This document shows, piece by piece, positions 1-7,358 of a DNA stretch of 12,241 nt. The first letter of the stretch is position 1. Each line of letters starts with the position of its first letter. Made by a program: the position numbers and the translations under genes. The stretch comes from Candidatus Rokuibacteriota bacterium (GTDB lineage: Bacteria > Methylomirabilota > Methylomirabilia > Rokubacteriales > CSP1-6), in contig JACQRS010000402.1 of the NCBI GenBank assembly GCA_016206385.1, forward strand, positions 1 to 12,241, written 5' to 3'. The notes below the pieces were generated by a model. The model did not search any database. It had not been told where the DNA came from and worked only from the letters and a program-made list of their open reading frames with translations.

Positions 1-1896
1 GGCACCACGCTCGCCACCAACGCCATCATCGAGCGGAAGGGGGCGCGGACCGCGCTGCTTACCACCGAGGGGTTCCGGGACATCCTGGAGACCGGCCGCG
101 AACTCCGGTACGACCTCTACGACCTTTCGTTGGAATACCCCACGCCGCTGGCGCCCCGCCGATTCCGCCTTGGCATCCGGGAGCGGGTGGATGCGACGGG
201 GGCGGTCGTTGCTCCGCTCGATCCGGACTGCCTCGCCCTGGCCATGGAGACCATCGCGAGTGCCGGGATCGAGTCGGTCGCGATCTGCTTCCTGCACAGC
301 TATGCGAACCCGGCCCACGAACAGGAGGCCGGCCGGCGCCTGAAAGAGCGGTTTCCGAAGCTCTGGGTCTCCTGCTCTGCCGAGATCCTCCCCCAGATCG
401 GTGAGTATCCTCGGGCGTCCACGACCGTGGCCAATGCCTATGTCCAGCCACTCATGGCGGGCTATCTCACCCGAATGGAGGACGGGCTCAGCAGCCGGGG
501 GTTCCGGGGCCGGCTCGGCCTGATCACCAGCAACGGGGGGACGGCAGATGTTCGGACCGCGGTGGCTTTCCCCATCACCCTGGTGGAGTCGGGTCCGGCG
601 GCGGGCGTGACGGCCACGGCTCGGATCGGCCGGGTGATGGGCGCGTGCAACCTCATGGCGTTCGACATGGGAGGAACAACGGCCAAGCTGTGTCTGATCC
701 GGGATGGCCTGCCCGATTGGACTGCGGAATTCGAGGTCGCCCGCCTGGAGCGATTCCAGCGGGGCAGCGGGCTGCCCATCGCCATTCCGAGCGTGGACCT
801 GATCGAGATCGGCGCGGGTGGGGGCAGCATCGCCCGGCTGGATCACGTCGGTCTGCTTCAGGTGGGACCGGAAAGCGCGGGGGCGGCCCCGGGACCAGCC
901 TGCTATGGCATGGGTGGCGATCAACCCACCGTGACGGACGCGGACCTGCTCCTGGGGTTCATCAACCCGGCCTACTTTTGTGGCGGGAGTCTCCCGCTCG
1001 ACACCGAACGCGCCCGGAAGGCGATGGGCATCCTTGCCGACGTCCTGAAGCGTCCGGTGGAGGCGGCAGCCTGGGCGGTCTTCGACACGGTCACGGAATC
1101 CATGGCGAATGCGGCGATGGTGCATGCGTCGGAGAAAGGGGTGGATGTCCGGCGGGCGACGCTGCTGGCCTTCGGAGGCGCGGGACCGGTCCACGCGTGG
1201 GCCGTGGCCAAGCGCCTGGGGATCCGCGGGGTGATCGTCCCGACGGCCGCGGGTGTGTTGTCGGCGCTCGGGGGTCTCTTGGCCCCGACGCGCTTCGACC
1301 TGATGCAGAGCATGGTGGCCGACCTGGACCGGCTCGGCCCGGGCCAGCTCCGTGCGGTGGCCGACCTGCTGGTTCGCCAGGCCCACGCGCTCCTGGATCA
1401 GGCGGGTGTGGCGGCCCGAGACCGACACCTCACGTGGTCGCTGGACATGAAGTACTCGGGTCAGCGATACCAGGTGAACGTGCCGGTGCGGGGCTTGCCG
1501 ACCTCCGCCGCGGCCGTCCGCGCGCTGCGGCGGCGTTTCGGGCAGGTCTACCGGGAGCGCTACGGCCGGGAGGTCGCAGGAATGCCCATCGAGGTCGTGA
1601 CCTGTCGCCTGGTCGCTGCGGGGCCGGATCCCAGGATGCCGCTCACTCCCTCGCACTGCGGGACGATCCCGCCCGCCCACCGGACTGTCCGCCCCGTCTG
1701 GTTCGGCGGACGGCCTGTGCGGACACCCGTACTGCGCCGGGAGAGCCTTGGCCCCGGGGCACAGTTCCGTGGCCCACTGATCATTGAGGAGGCTGACGGC
1801 ACAATCGTGGTACCGCCTGGCGCGAGGGGACGTCTGGACCATCAGGGAAACATCCACATGACGCTGAGCACGACGATCTTCGGGCGACGTGCGTGA
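1..1896 (+). CDS. hyuA: HyuA-type hydantoinase/oxoprolinase subunit A (5' truncated)
   Basis: This is the ATP-dependent A subunit of the N-methylhydantoinase/5-oxoprolinase/caprolactamase family, which phosphorylates a cyclic amide or related substrate in the cytoplasm for hydrolysis by the B subunit. The reading frame is open from base 1, so the gene begins upstream; 631 residues are visible and roughly 80 N-terminal residues, including the usual DxGGTFTD phosphate loop, are missing. In-window residue numbers: GTTLATNAIIERKG (1-14) ends the Hydant_A_N domain; the hydantoinase A core carries the actin-like ATP motif FDMGGTTAK (221-229), IGAGGGSI (270-277), GPESAGAAPGPACYG (289-303), TDADLLLG (312-319) and FGGAGPVHA (391-399). 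The C-terminal GPLIIEEADGTIVVPPG (591-607) is the family's typical ending. The stop TGA overlaps the start of the next gene, a HyuB, its expected complex partner. Acetone/acetophenone carboxylase subunits belong to the same superfamily, but no gamma subunit is seen and the neighbours favour lactam hydrolysis. The family call is firm; the substrate is inferred. Confidence 0.93.
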   Translation, partial: GTTLATNAIIERKGARTALLTTEGFRDILETGRELRYDLYDLSLEYPTPLAPRRFRLGIRERVDATGAVVAPLDPDCLALAMETIASAGIESVAICFLHSYANPAHEQEAGRRLKERFPKLWVSCSAEILPQIGEYPRASTTVANAYVQPLMAGYLTRMEDGLSSRGFRGRLGLITSNGGTADVRTAVAFPITLVESGPAAGVTATARIGRVMGACNLMAFDMGGTTAKLCLIRDGLPDWTAEFEVARLERFQRGSGLPIAIPSVDLIEIGAGGGSIARLDHVGLLQVGPESAGAAPGPACYGMGGDQPTVTDADLLLGFINPAYFCGGSLPLDTERARKAMGILADVLKRPVEAAAWAVFDTVTESMANAAMVHASEKGVDVRRATLLAFGGAGPVHAWAVAKRLGIRGVIVPTAAGVLSALGGLLAPTRFDLMQSMVADLDRLGPGQLRAVADLLVRQAHALLDQAGVAARDRHLTWSLDMKYSGQRYQVNVPVRGLPTSAAAVRALRRRFGQVYRERYGREVAGMPIEVVTCRLVAAGPDPRMPLTPSHCGTIPPAHRTVRPVWFGGRPVRTPVLRRESLGPGAQFRGPLIIEEADGTIVVPPGARGRLDHQGNIHMTLSTTIFGRRA

Positions 1897-3548
1897 TGCC
1901 CAAGAGGAAGCGCGTCCGGACGGATCCGGCGACGTTGGGGATTCGCTGGAGGCGACTGGTCGCCTTCACCGATGAGGCCACGGCCACGCTTCTCCGCTGT
2001 GCCTTCTCGCGAAACGTCACGGACGGGTGGGACTTCTCCTGCGCCCTCTTCGATTGCCAGGGCCGGATGATCGTCCAGCCCACCCACGGGCTCCCTGCCT
2101 TCCTGGGCTGCCTGGCCTTGACCCTGGCAGACGTCGTCCGATCCATCCCGCGCCACACCCTCCGCGATGGGGAGAGCTACATCCTGAACGATCCGTGGCG
2201 CGGGACCGGTCAGGTCAATGACCTGACGTTGGTCACCCCACTCTTTTCCGGGCGTCGTCTGATGGGATTCGCGGCGAACGTGTCGCACGCCGCGGACCTG
2301 GGAGGCCGAATCCTGTCAGGCGATTCCCGGGAGACGTTCGAGGAGGGGCTGCGCCTGCCACTGATGCGGGCCTTCATCGGCGGCCGGCCCAACCCCGACC
2401 TCTTCGAGCTCCTGCGGCTGAACTCTCGGGTCCCGGATATTGTCCTCGGTGACCTCCAGGCCCAGCTCGCCGCGAACCTGATGCTCCGCCGTCGCGTTCT
2501 GGAGTTCCTCCGGGGGGAGCGGCTCCCGGACCTGGATGGCCTGGCAAGCGAAGTGCTCCACGTCTCGGAGATGGCGATGTGCAGGGCAATCCGGGACATC
2601 CCCGACGGCGTCTATCGTGCAGAAGTCGAGACGGACGGCTTCGACCGTCCGATTCGCCTAGTGGCCCGCGTGACGGTGGCGGGGGAGCGCATCGCCGTGG
2701 ACTACACGGGCACCTCTCCTCAGGATCCCCGGGGGATCAACTCCTGCTTCAACTACACCTATGCCGAGACGGTGTTTCCCCTGATCTGTGTCGCCCGCCC
2801 GGCGTCGCTGATCAACGGGGGGACGCTCCGACCGCTTCGCGTCTTTGCGCCTCCGGGAACGGTGCTGAATCCCCAACCCCCGGCCGCCCTGGGATCCCGG
2901 GTCATGGTCTCGCAGTTCCTTCAGGCGGTGGTCTTCCGGGCCCTCGCCCAGGCGCTGCCGGACCGCGTGATCGCCGATTGCGGAACACCCGCCTGGCTTC
3001 CCGTCCTGGCCGGCACTAGCCAGCACGGCACGCGCTTCGTGGAGATGATGTTCCTGAATGGGGGATTCGGTGCCCGGCCGGACCGCGACGGGATCTCTTG
3101 CCTGGGATGGCCGTGCAGCTTCTCCGGGACACCGGTGGAATTCACAGAGAGCGAGAAGCCCATCCTGATCCATCGCAAGGAACTGGTGCCGGACTCCGGG
3201 GGTGCCGGAACCTTCCGCGGCGGATTGGGGCAGGCCTTCGTCTGGCAGTCGCGAGCCACGAGCCCCCTTTCGTTTGCCGTGCGCGGGGATCGAATCATCC
3301 ACCCCCCCATGGGGCTTGAGGGCGGGCTCGCCGGCGCCCCGGCCAGGGTGCTGCGGAACGGGGTCCCGGTGCATTCCAAGGAAACGATCCAGGTGGACCC
3401 GGGGGACGTCCTGCACCTGGAGACGCCGGGGAGTGGGGGATTCGAAGACCCGCGGCGCCGGGCGCGGAGCCGCGTGGAAGCCGATGTCGCCGACGGGTAC
3501 GTGACGGACGCCGCGGCCCGGGAACTGTACGGCTGGGGGAGGACATGA
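1893..3548 (+). CDS. hyuB: HyuB-type hydantoinase/oxoprolinase subunit B (HyuB1)
   Basis: This is the B subunit of a hydantoinase/oxoprolinase-type amidohydrolase, 551 residues, within the usual family range. It can start at GTG 1893 or, more likely, ATG 1896, which overlaps the hyuA stop (TGATG); numbering here is from GTG. Family motifs run in order: DFSCALFD (47-54), ILNDPW (97-102), the metal-loop region at 103-110, SHAADLGG (131-138), a PDSGGAG motif near residue 430, and PGSGGFEDP before a C-terminal helix ending DGYVTD. The loop that usually reads G-G/T-T/G-H-L-x-D here reads GTGQVND, so the conserved His is Gln107 (codon CAG at 2211-2213), while Asp47, Asp110 and His132 remain. By comparison with CapB, where I recall Asp41, His99 and His124 as metal ligands, this removes one ligand. 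The gene is translationally coupled to hyuA and to the following aminotransferase (ATGA overlap). The protein family is certain; whether this copy is catalytically normal is open. Confidence 0.93.
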   Translation: MMPKRKRVRTDPATLGIRWRRLVAFTDEATATLLRCAFSRNVTDGWDFSCALFDCQGRMIVQPTHGLPAFLGCLALTLADVVRSIPRHTLRDGESYILNDPWRGTGQVNDLTLVTPLFSGRRLMGFAANVSHAADLGGRILSGDSRETFEEGLRLPLMRAFIGGRPNPDLFELLRLNSRVPDIVLGDLQAQLAANLMLRRRVLEFLRGERLPDLDGLASEVLHVSEMAMCRAIRDIPDGVYRAEVETDGFDRPIRLVARVTVAGERIAVDYTGTSPQDPRGINSCFNYTYAETVFPLICVARPASLINGGTLRPLRVFAPPGTVLNPQPPAALGSRVMVSQFLQAVVFRALAQALPDRVIADCGTPAWLPVLAGTSQHGTRFVEMMFLNGGFGARPDRDGISCLGWPCSFSGTPVEFTESEKPILIHRKELVPDSGGAGTFRGGLGQAFVWQSRATSPLSFAVRGDRIIHPPMGLEGGLAGAPARVLRNGVPVHSKETIQVDPGDVLHLETPGSGGFEDPRRRARSRVEADVADGYVTDAAARELYGWGRT

Positions 3549-4879
3549 TCGAGGATCCCAGGGGCCCGCTCCAGATCTTTCGGGATCACGAGTCCACGAG
3601 CCTCAGGACATTCGGTATGTCGGAGACACCACCCCTTCTCGTCGCCGGGGAAGGGGCGCGCCTGTACGACGCGGCGGGGAGAGACTACCTGGACTTCGCG
3701 TGCGGGTCGGGCGTCACGACCCTCGGCCACGGGCACCCGGCGATCCGCAAGGCGATCCAGGCCCAGCTGGACACCGGCATCTGGCACATCGGGGCCCATC
3801 TCCCCCACGGCCGGCGGGCCGAGCTGTACCAGGAACTCTTGGCGGTCCTGCCAGCGGAACTCACCCGCATCAATCCGGCGAACACCGGGGCCGAGGCGGT
3901 GGAGGTGGCAGTCAAGGCGGCCCGTTTCGGCACGGGGCGCACGGAGATCATCGCCTTCCAGGGGGGCTATCAGGGGCGAACCGCAGGCGCTCTCTCGGTC
4001 ACGAGTTACGCCCGGATCAAGCGACCCTTCCTCCCCCTGATGCCCGGGGTCATCCACGTCCCGTACCCGTATCCACGGCGCTCACCCTTCGGGCGATACG
4101 GGCAGACGGCCGAAGAGTGCGCTGCCCTCTGTCTGGAGTTTCTGGAGCAGGCATTGTCCAACCCGGCGGGCGGGGTCACCGATCCCGCCGCCATCCTGGT
4201 GGAACCGATTCAGGCCGTGGGGGGCGTCATCATCCCCCCGCCAGGCTTCCTGCGGGAGCTCCGCCGGTTGTGCGATAGGTATGGGCTGCTCCTGGTTGTG
4301 GACGAGGTCTTCACGGGATTTGCTCGCACGGGCCGGTGGTTTGCCTTTCAGTACGACGGTGTGATCCCGGATCTCGTGATTCTGGCCAAAGGTCTCTCCG
4401 GCTCACTCCCGCTGGCGGCTGTCGTGGGGCGCGAGGAAATCCTGGGCCGGTGGGATCCGGGCCTGCACTCCAGCACGTTCCACGGCAACCCGGTGGCCTG
4501 CGCCGCGGCCGCGGCGTCCATTCGGGCAATCCGGGAGGAAGGCTTGGTCGAGCGAGCGAATGAGGTCGGCCGATGGATCACCGAAGCATATCCTCAATTG
4601 CGGGACATCCCCATCGTGGGCGACTGTCGCGGGATCGGGGCCCTGCACGGGATCGAGATCGTCGAGCCGGAAGACGGCCGCCCCGCCCCAGCCCGGATCA
4701 AGCCAATCCGGAGCGAGGGAGTCCACCGGGGCCTGCTCTTGTGGGAATGCGGCTGGTACGGCAATGTCATCGGCCTCGTCCCTCCGGTGGTGATCAGCCG
4801 AACCGAGGTCTCCCGGGCCATGGAGATCCTGGCAGCAATCCTGCGTGACGAGGCGCAGCACCCAGGGGAGTCAGCATGA
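3545..4879 (+). CDS. Class III PLP aminotransferase, GABA/omega-amino-acid type
   Basis: This is a fold-type I, class III PLP enzyme of 444 residues. In this context it probably removes the amino group of the omega-amino acid made by HyuAB, giving a semialdehyde. ATG 3545 overlaps the hyuB stop (ATGA) and follows a GGGGGAGG Shine-Dalgarno. Visible motifs: NTGAEAVEVAVKAARF (113-128, cofactor phosphate loop), GGYQGRT (140-146, with Arg145 at the place of the GABA-carboxylate Arg141 of E. coli GabT), VEPIQ (219-223), VVDEVFTGFARTG (251-263, Asp253 pairs with the pyridine N), Schiff-base Lys282 in LAKG, and TFHGNP (311-316). Spacing Asp253-Lys282 equals the GabT Asp239-Lys268 spacing. Oddly, ungapped alignment puts Val225 where GabT has switch Glu211, and Gly410 (in NVIGLVPP) where GabT and dialkylglycine decarboxylase have the substrate Arg398/Arg406. 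Gln143 replaces the common YHG histidine. Class and PLP site are firm. Amino donor and acceptor are not; a decarboxylating or mutase activity is not excluded. Confidence 0.9.
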   Translation: MIEDPRGPLQIFRDHESTSLRTFGMSETPPLLVAGEGARLYDAAGRDYLDFACGSGVTTLGHGHPAIRKAIQAQLDTGIWHIGAHLPHGRRAELYQELLAVLPAELTRINPANTGAEAVEVAVKAARFGTGRTEIIAFQGGYQGRTAGALSVTSYARIKRPFLPLMPGVIHVPYPYPRRSPFGRYGQTAEECAALCLEFLEQALSNPAGGVTDPAAILVEPIQAVGGVIIPPPGFLRELRRLCDRYGLLLVVDEVFTGFARTGRWFAFQYDGVIPDLVILAKGLSGSLPLAAVVGREEILGRWDPGLHSSTFHGNPVACAAAAASIRAIREEGLVERANEVGRWITEAYPQLRDIPIVGDCRGIGALHGIEIVEPEDGRPAPARIKPIRSEGVHRGLLLWECGWYGNVIGLVPPVVISRTEVSRAMEILAAILRDEAQHPGESA

Positions 4880-6324
4880 GCCTCGCGATATCGGACTGCA
4901 CGCAGAACTTCATTCAAGGCGAATGGACCGCAGGGACCAGCAGTGCGACGATACCCGTCACCAATCCCGCTACGGGAGATCTGCTGGGCAGCGTGCCCGA
5001 CTGCCGGGAACGGGACGCCGTCCGTGCAGTGGAGGCCGCCGAGGGTGCCGCCGCCAGATGGGCGGGGATGCCCGCCGTCGAGCGCGAGCGGGTGCTGCTG
5101 CGGGCCCATGACCTGATGCTCCAGCACGCGGAGGACCTGGCCCAGATCATCACACTGGAAGAGGGGAAACCCCTGGCTGAGGCACGGGCCGAGGTGAGCT
5201 ACGGGGCGAGCTTTGTGCGCTGGTATGCGGCCGAGGGTCGCCGGCTGTATGGGGACATCGTCCCCTCTCCGGACCCGGGGAGGCACCTCCTGGTGTTCCG
5301 CGAGCCGGTGGGTCCCACCCTCGTCATCACCCCGTGGAACGACCCCTTCGCCATGGTGACGCGCAAGGTGGCTCCGGCCCTGGCAGCCGGGTGCCCGGTG
5401 GTCATCAAACCGGCCCGGGAGACTCCGTTCAGCGCCGCCGCCGCGGTGCGACTCTTTGCCGAGGCCGGGGTGCCGCCGGGGGTCATCAACCTGGTCACCA
5501 CCTCGCGCTCGGGCGCGGTCTGCGATGCCATGCTGAGCCACCTCGCCATCCGGCACGTGACCTTCACCGGGTCAACCGAGGTGGGCAAGCTTCTCGGGGC
5601 CCGAGCGGGCGCGCTGGTAAAGGGAATGACCATGGAGCTGGGCGGGCACGCACCCTTCGTCGTCTTCGAGGACGCCGACTTGGACGAGGCGGTCACCGGC
5701 CTGCTGGCACGGAAGTTCCGGAACGCAGGCCAGACCTGCTCCTGCCCCTCGCGCCTGTTCCTGCAGGAGGGGATCGCGGACGCATTCCTGGAAGCCTTCA
5801 TTGACGGAATGAAGCGCATCGTGGTGGGCAACGGCATGGCGCCGGGCGTCACCATGGGTCCGCTCATCAACCCGGCCGCGGTGGAAAAGGTCCAGGCTCA
5901 CGTGGCGGACGCCGTAGCCAAGGGGGCCCGGGTAATCCCCGGTGGCCAGCGGCACGGCGACGGGCGTGGGAGCTTTCTTGCCCCAACGGTCCTCACCCAC
6001 GTTCGGCCGCATATGCTGGTGGCCCAGGACGAGACCTTCGGTCCGGTGGCGCCCTTCTTCCGGTTCCGGGACGAGGCAGAACTCTCCTCCATCGTGAACC
6101 ACCCAACCTATGGCCTGACTGGGTACTGCTACACCCGCGATCTGTCGCGGGCGTTCCGGGTGACGGCCGCGCTGCGTTGCGGGTTCATCGGCCTCAATGA
6201 TCCCGCCCCGCAGAGTGCAGAGGTGCCCATGGGGGGTGTGCGGGAGAGCGGCGTGGGACGGGAAGGTGGTCGCTGGGGAATCGATGAGTTTGTCACGGTC
6301 AAGTACGTCTCACTTCGGGTCTGA
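4876..6324 (+). CDS. gabD: NAD(P)-dependent aldehyde dehydrogenase, succinate-semialdehyde dehydrogenase-like
   Basis: This is an ALDH-superfamily enzyme of 482 residues (the same length as E. coli GabD) that would oxidise a semialdehyde to the dicarboxylic acid. ATG 4876 overlaps the aminotransferase stop (ATGA), with GGGGAG just upstream. Visible residues: TPWN (152-155, oxyanion Asn155), Lys178 in VIKPA (cofactor), FTGSTEVG (230-237), catalytic base Glu254 in MELGG, nucleophile Cys288 in NAGQTCSC, and ETFGP (386-390, cofactor). Residues matching the succinic-semialdehyde carboxylate pocket of human SSADH (Arg213, Arg334, Ser498) are all present as Arg163, Arg282 and Ser447. The second Cys of the SSADH redox-switch pair (Cys340/Cys342 in human) is kept as Cys290. 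This supports a short omega-carboxy semialdehyde as substrate and fits the upstream aminotransferase. Glutarate, adipate or alpha-ketoglutarate semialdehyde dehydrogenases share much of this pattern, so the symbol marks similarity rather than a proven substrate. The gene closes the first enzymatic block; the transporter starts about 30 bases later. Confidence 0.9.
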   Translation: MSLAISDCTQNFIQGEWTAGTSSATIPVTNPATGDLLGSVPDCRERDAVRAVEAAEGAAARWAGMPAVERERVLLRAHDLMLQHAEDLAQIITLEEGKPLAEARAEVSYGASFVRWYAAEGRRLYGDIVPSPDPGRHLLVFREPVGPTLVITPWNDPFAMVTRKVAPALAAGCPVVIKPARETPFSAAAAVRLFAEAGVPPGVINLVTTSRSGAVCDAMLSHLAIRHVTFTGSTEVGKLLGARAGALVKGMTMELGGHAPFVVFEDADLDEAVTGLLARKFRNAGQTCSCPSRLFLQEGIADAFLEAFIDGMKRIVVGNGMAPGVTMGPLINPAAVEKVQAHVADAVAKGARVIPGGQRHGDGRGSFLAPTVLTHVRPHMLVAQDETFGPVAPFFRFRDEAELSSIVNHPTYGLTGYCYTRDLSRAFRVTAALRCGFIGLNDPAPQSAEVPMGGVRESGVGREGGRWGIDEFVTVKYVSLRV

Positions 6325-6333
6325 CCCGGGACA

Positions 6334-6348
6334 GGGGGGAGGGGGAGG
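6334..6348 (+). promoter_or_regulatory. Tandem Shine-Dalgarno sites for the binding-protein gene
   Basis: The 26-base gap after the dehydrogenase stop contains a purine tract with two GGAGG cores, at 6338-6342 and 6344-6348. The first lies 8 bases before ATG 6351 and the second 8 bases before ATG 6357, so each of the two in-frame starts has an ideally spaced site. This is the strongest ribosome-binding signal in the operon, and it is consistent with binding proteins being made in excess over their permeases. No promoter or terminator is visible in the gap. Confidence 0.6.
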
Positions 6349-6350
6349 TC

Positions 6351-7343
6351 ATGGATATGCGGAGTTGGCGGGGAGTCTGGAGCATGGCTGTTCTGGTGCT
6401 GCTGTGCGCGACCAGAGCGGAGGCCGGGGAGGCAAGGCGGTACGTCTTCGGCAGCGGGGTGGATCCGTCGGGGCCATACCAGGTGATCGCCGAGGCCAAG
6501 GGATTCTTCGCCAAGCATGGGGTGCACGTGACGGTGAAGAAGTTCTCGTCGGCCACGGCGGCCTTTCGGGCCCTGCAGGCGGGGGAGATTGACGCGGCGG
6601 TGCCCGGGACCCTCACGCCGGTGAGCGCCCTGGCCCAGGGCGCGAGCAATTTCCGCATCGTGGGCTCCACGCGGCTCACGCAGAACAAGTTCAGCGCGGC
6701 GGTAGTAGACAAAACGATCAGCAAGCCCCAGGACTTGGTCGGGAAGAAGGTGGCCATGGCCCAGGGGAGCCCCTCCTCCCACCTCTGGTTCGAGAACTAC
6801 GCGCGATATCACAAGTTGGACGGGGTGCAGCGGATCTGGCTGCAGCCTCAGGAGCAACTCATCGCCTTCAGCAAGGGCGAGGTGGATGCGATCTTCATCT
6901 GGCGGCCCTGGTACACCAAGGCCCTGGAGGTGCGCCCGGGCTCTCGCATCCTGGCCTATGACGCGGATATCGGTCACGTCAACGACACGCCCATCACCTT
7001 CAGCACGAAGCTGATGGAGGACCGGGAGTCGGCCAAGGCGATCCTCCGGGCTTTGATCGACGCCGACGAGTTCCTGGCGGCCAACCGCAAGGAGGGCGCC
7101 GAGATCATCGGGAAAGCGTTCAACATCAGCGCGGCCGAGACGCTGGAGATCCTGGATACGGTGGGCCTCAAGGTGCAACTCTCGGACGCGACGTTCAAGG
7201 ACCTCTGCGACAACACCCGGTTCTTGCGGGAGACGGGAAAGCTCCAGTCGGCGCCGAACTGGAAGCAGGCGGTCGTGCCGGACCTTCTCCGGGAGGAGGC
7301 GCCGGCCCGCGTGAACTACACGAAGTTCATCGAATGCCAATGA
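6351..7343 (+). CDS. NMT1/SsuA-like ABC transporter substrate-binding protein
   Basis: This is the periplasmic (or exported) binding protein of the importer encoded directly downstream, 330 residues, typical of the nitrate/sulfonate/taurine/pyrimidine-precursor (NMT1, SsuA/TauA) group. A Sec signal peptide is evident: basic start (MRSWRG in the shorter form), hydrophobic core around residues 9-20, and a likely AEA cleavage site at 23-25. There is no lipobox Cys at the right place. The mature part shows the expected two-lobe layout: VIAEAKGFFAKHGVHV (45-60) in lobe 1, an AGEIDAAVPG motif, LVGKKVAMAQGS in the hinge and second lobe, and VDAIFIWRPW, equivalent to the family's VDAxxxWEPW. The start may be ATG 6351 or ATG 6357; each has a GGAGG core 8 bases upstream. 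The ligand cannot be read from sequence. The operon suggests a lactam, its ring-opened amino acid, or a related small heterocycle rather than a sulfonate. Confidence 0.9.
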   Translation: MDMRSWRGVWSMAVLVLLCATRAEAGEARRYVFGSGVDPSGPYQVIAEAKGFFAKHGVHVTVKKFSSATAAFRALQAGEIDAAVPGTLTPVSALAQGASNFRIVGSTRLTQNKFSAAVVDKTISKPQDLVGKKVAMAQGSPSSHLWFENYARYHKLDGVQRIWLQPQEQLIAFSKGEVDAIFIWRPWYTKALEVRPGSRILAYDADIGHVNDTPITFSTKLMEDRESAKAILRALIDADEFLAANRKEGAEIIGKAFNISAAETLEILDTVGLKVQLSDATFKDLCDNTRFLRETGKLQSAPNWKQAVVPDLLREEAPARVNYTKFIECQ

Positions 7344-7358
7344 GGCACTGACTCCACG

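Noticed and set aside
645..1787. A 380-codon plus-strand frame inside hyuA
   Set aside because: It is a frame-shifted shadow of the HyuA gene with low-complexity Gly/Arg/Pro composition; HyuA motifs run unbroken through the same bases in frame 1.
1..3548. Acetone or acetophenone carboxylase instead of amidohydrolase
   Set aside because: HyuA/B homology alone allows it, but no gamma or additional carboxylase subunit is seen, and an aminotransferase plus semialdehyde dehydrogenase fit amide ring opening better. It is not fully excluded.
2658..4057. Long minus-strand frames opposite hyuB1 and the aminotransferase
   Set aside because: No family resemblance, and they lie opposite conserved motifs of two well-recognised genes; treated as composition artefacts.
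6325..6350. Internal promoter or terminator between the dehydrogenase and transporter genes
   Set aside because: The 26-base gap is almost entirely purine-rich ribosome-binding sequence; no -10/-35 pair or hairpin with a T-run is visible.
6380..6420. Lipoprotein signal in the binding protein
   Set aside because: The Cys in LLCATRAEA is preceded by V-L-L, lacking the small residues of a lipobox, and a good AEA signal peptidase I site follows it.
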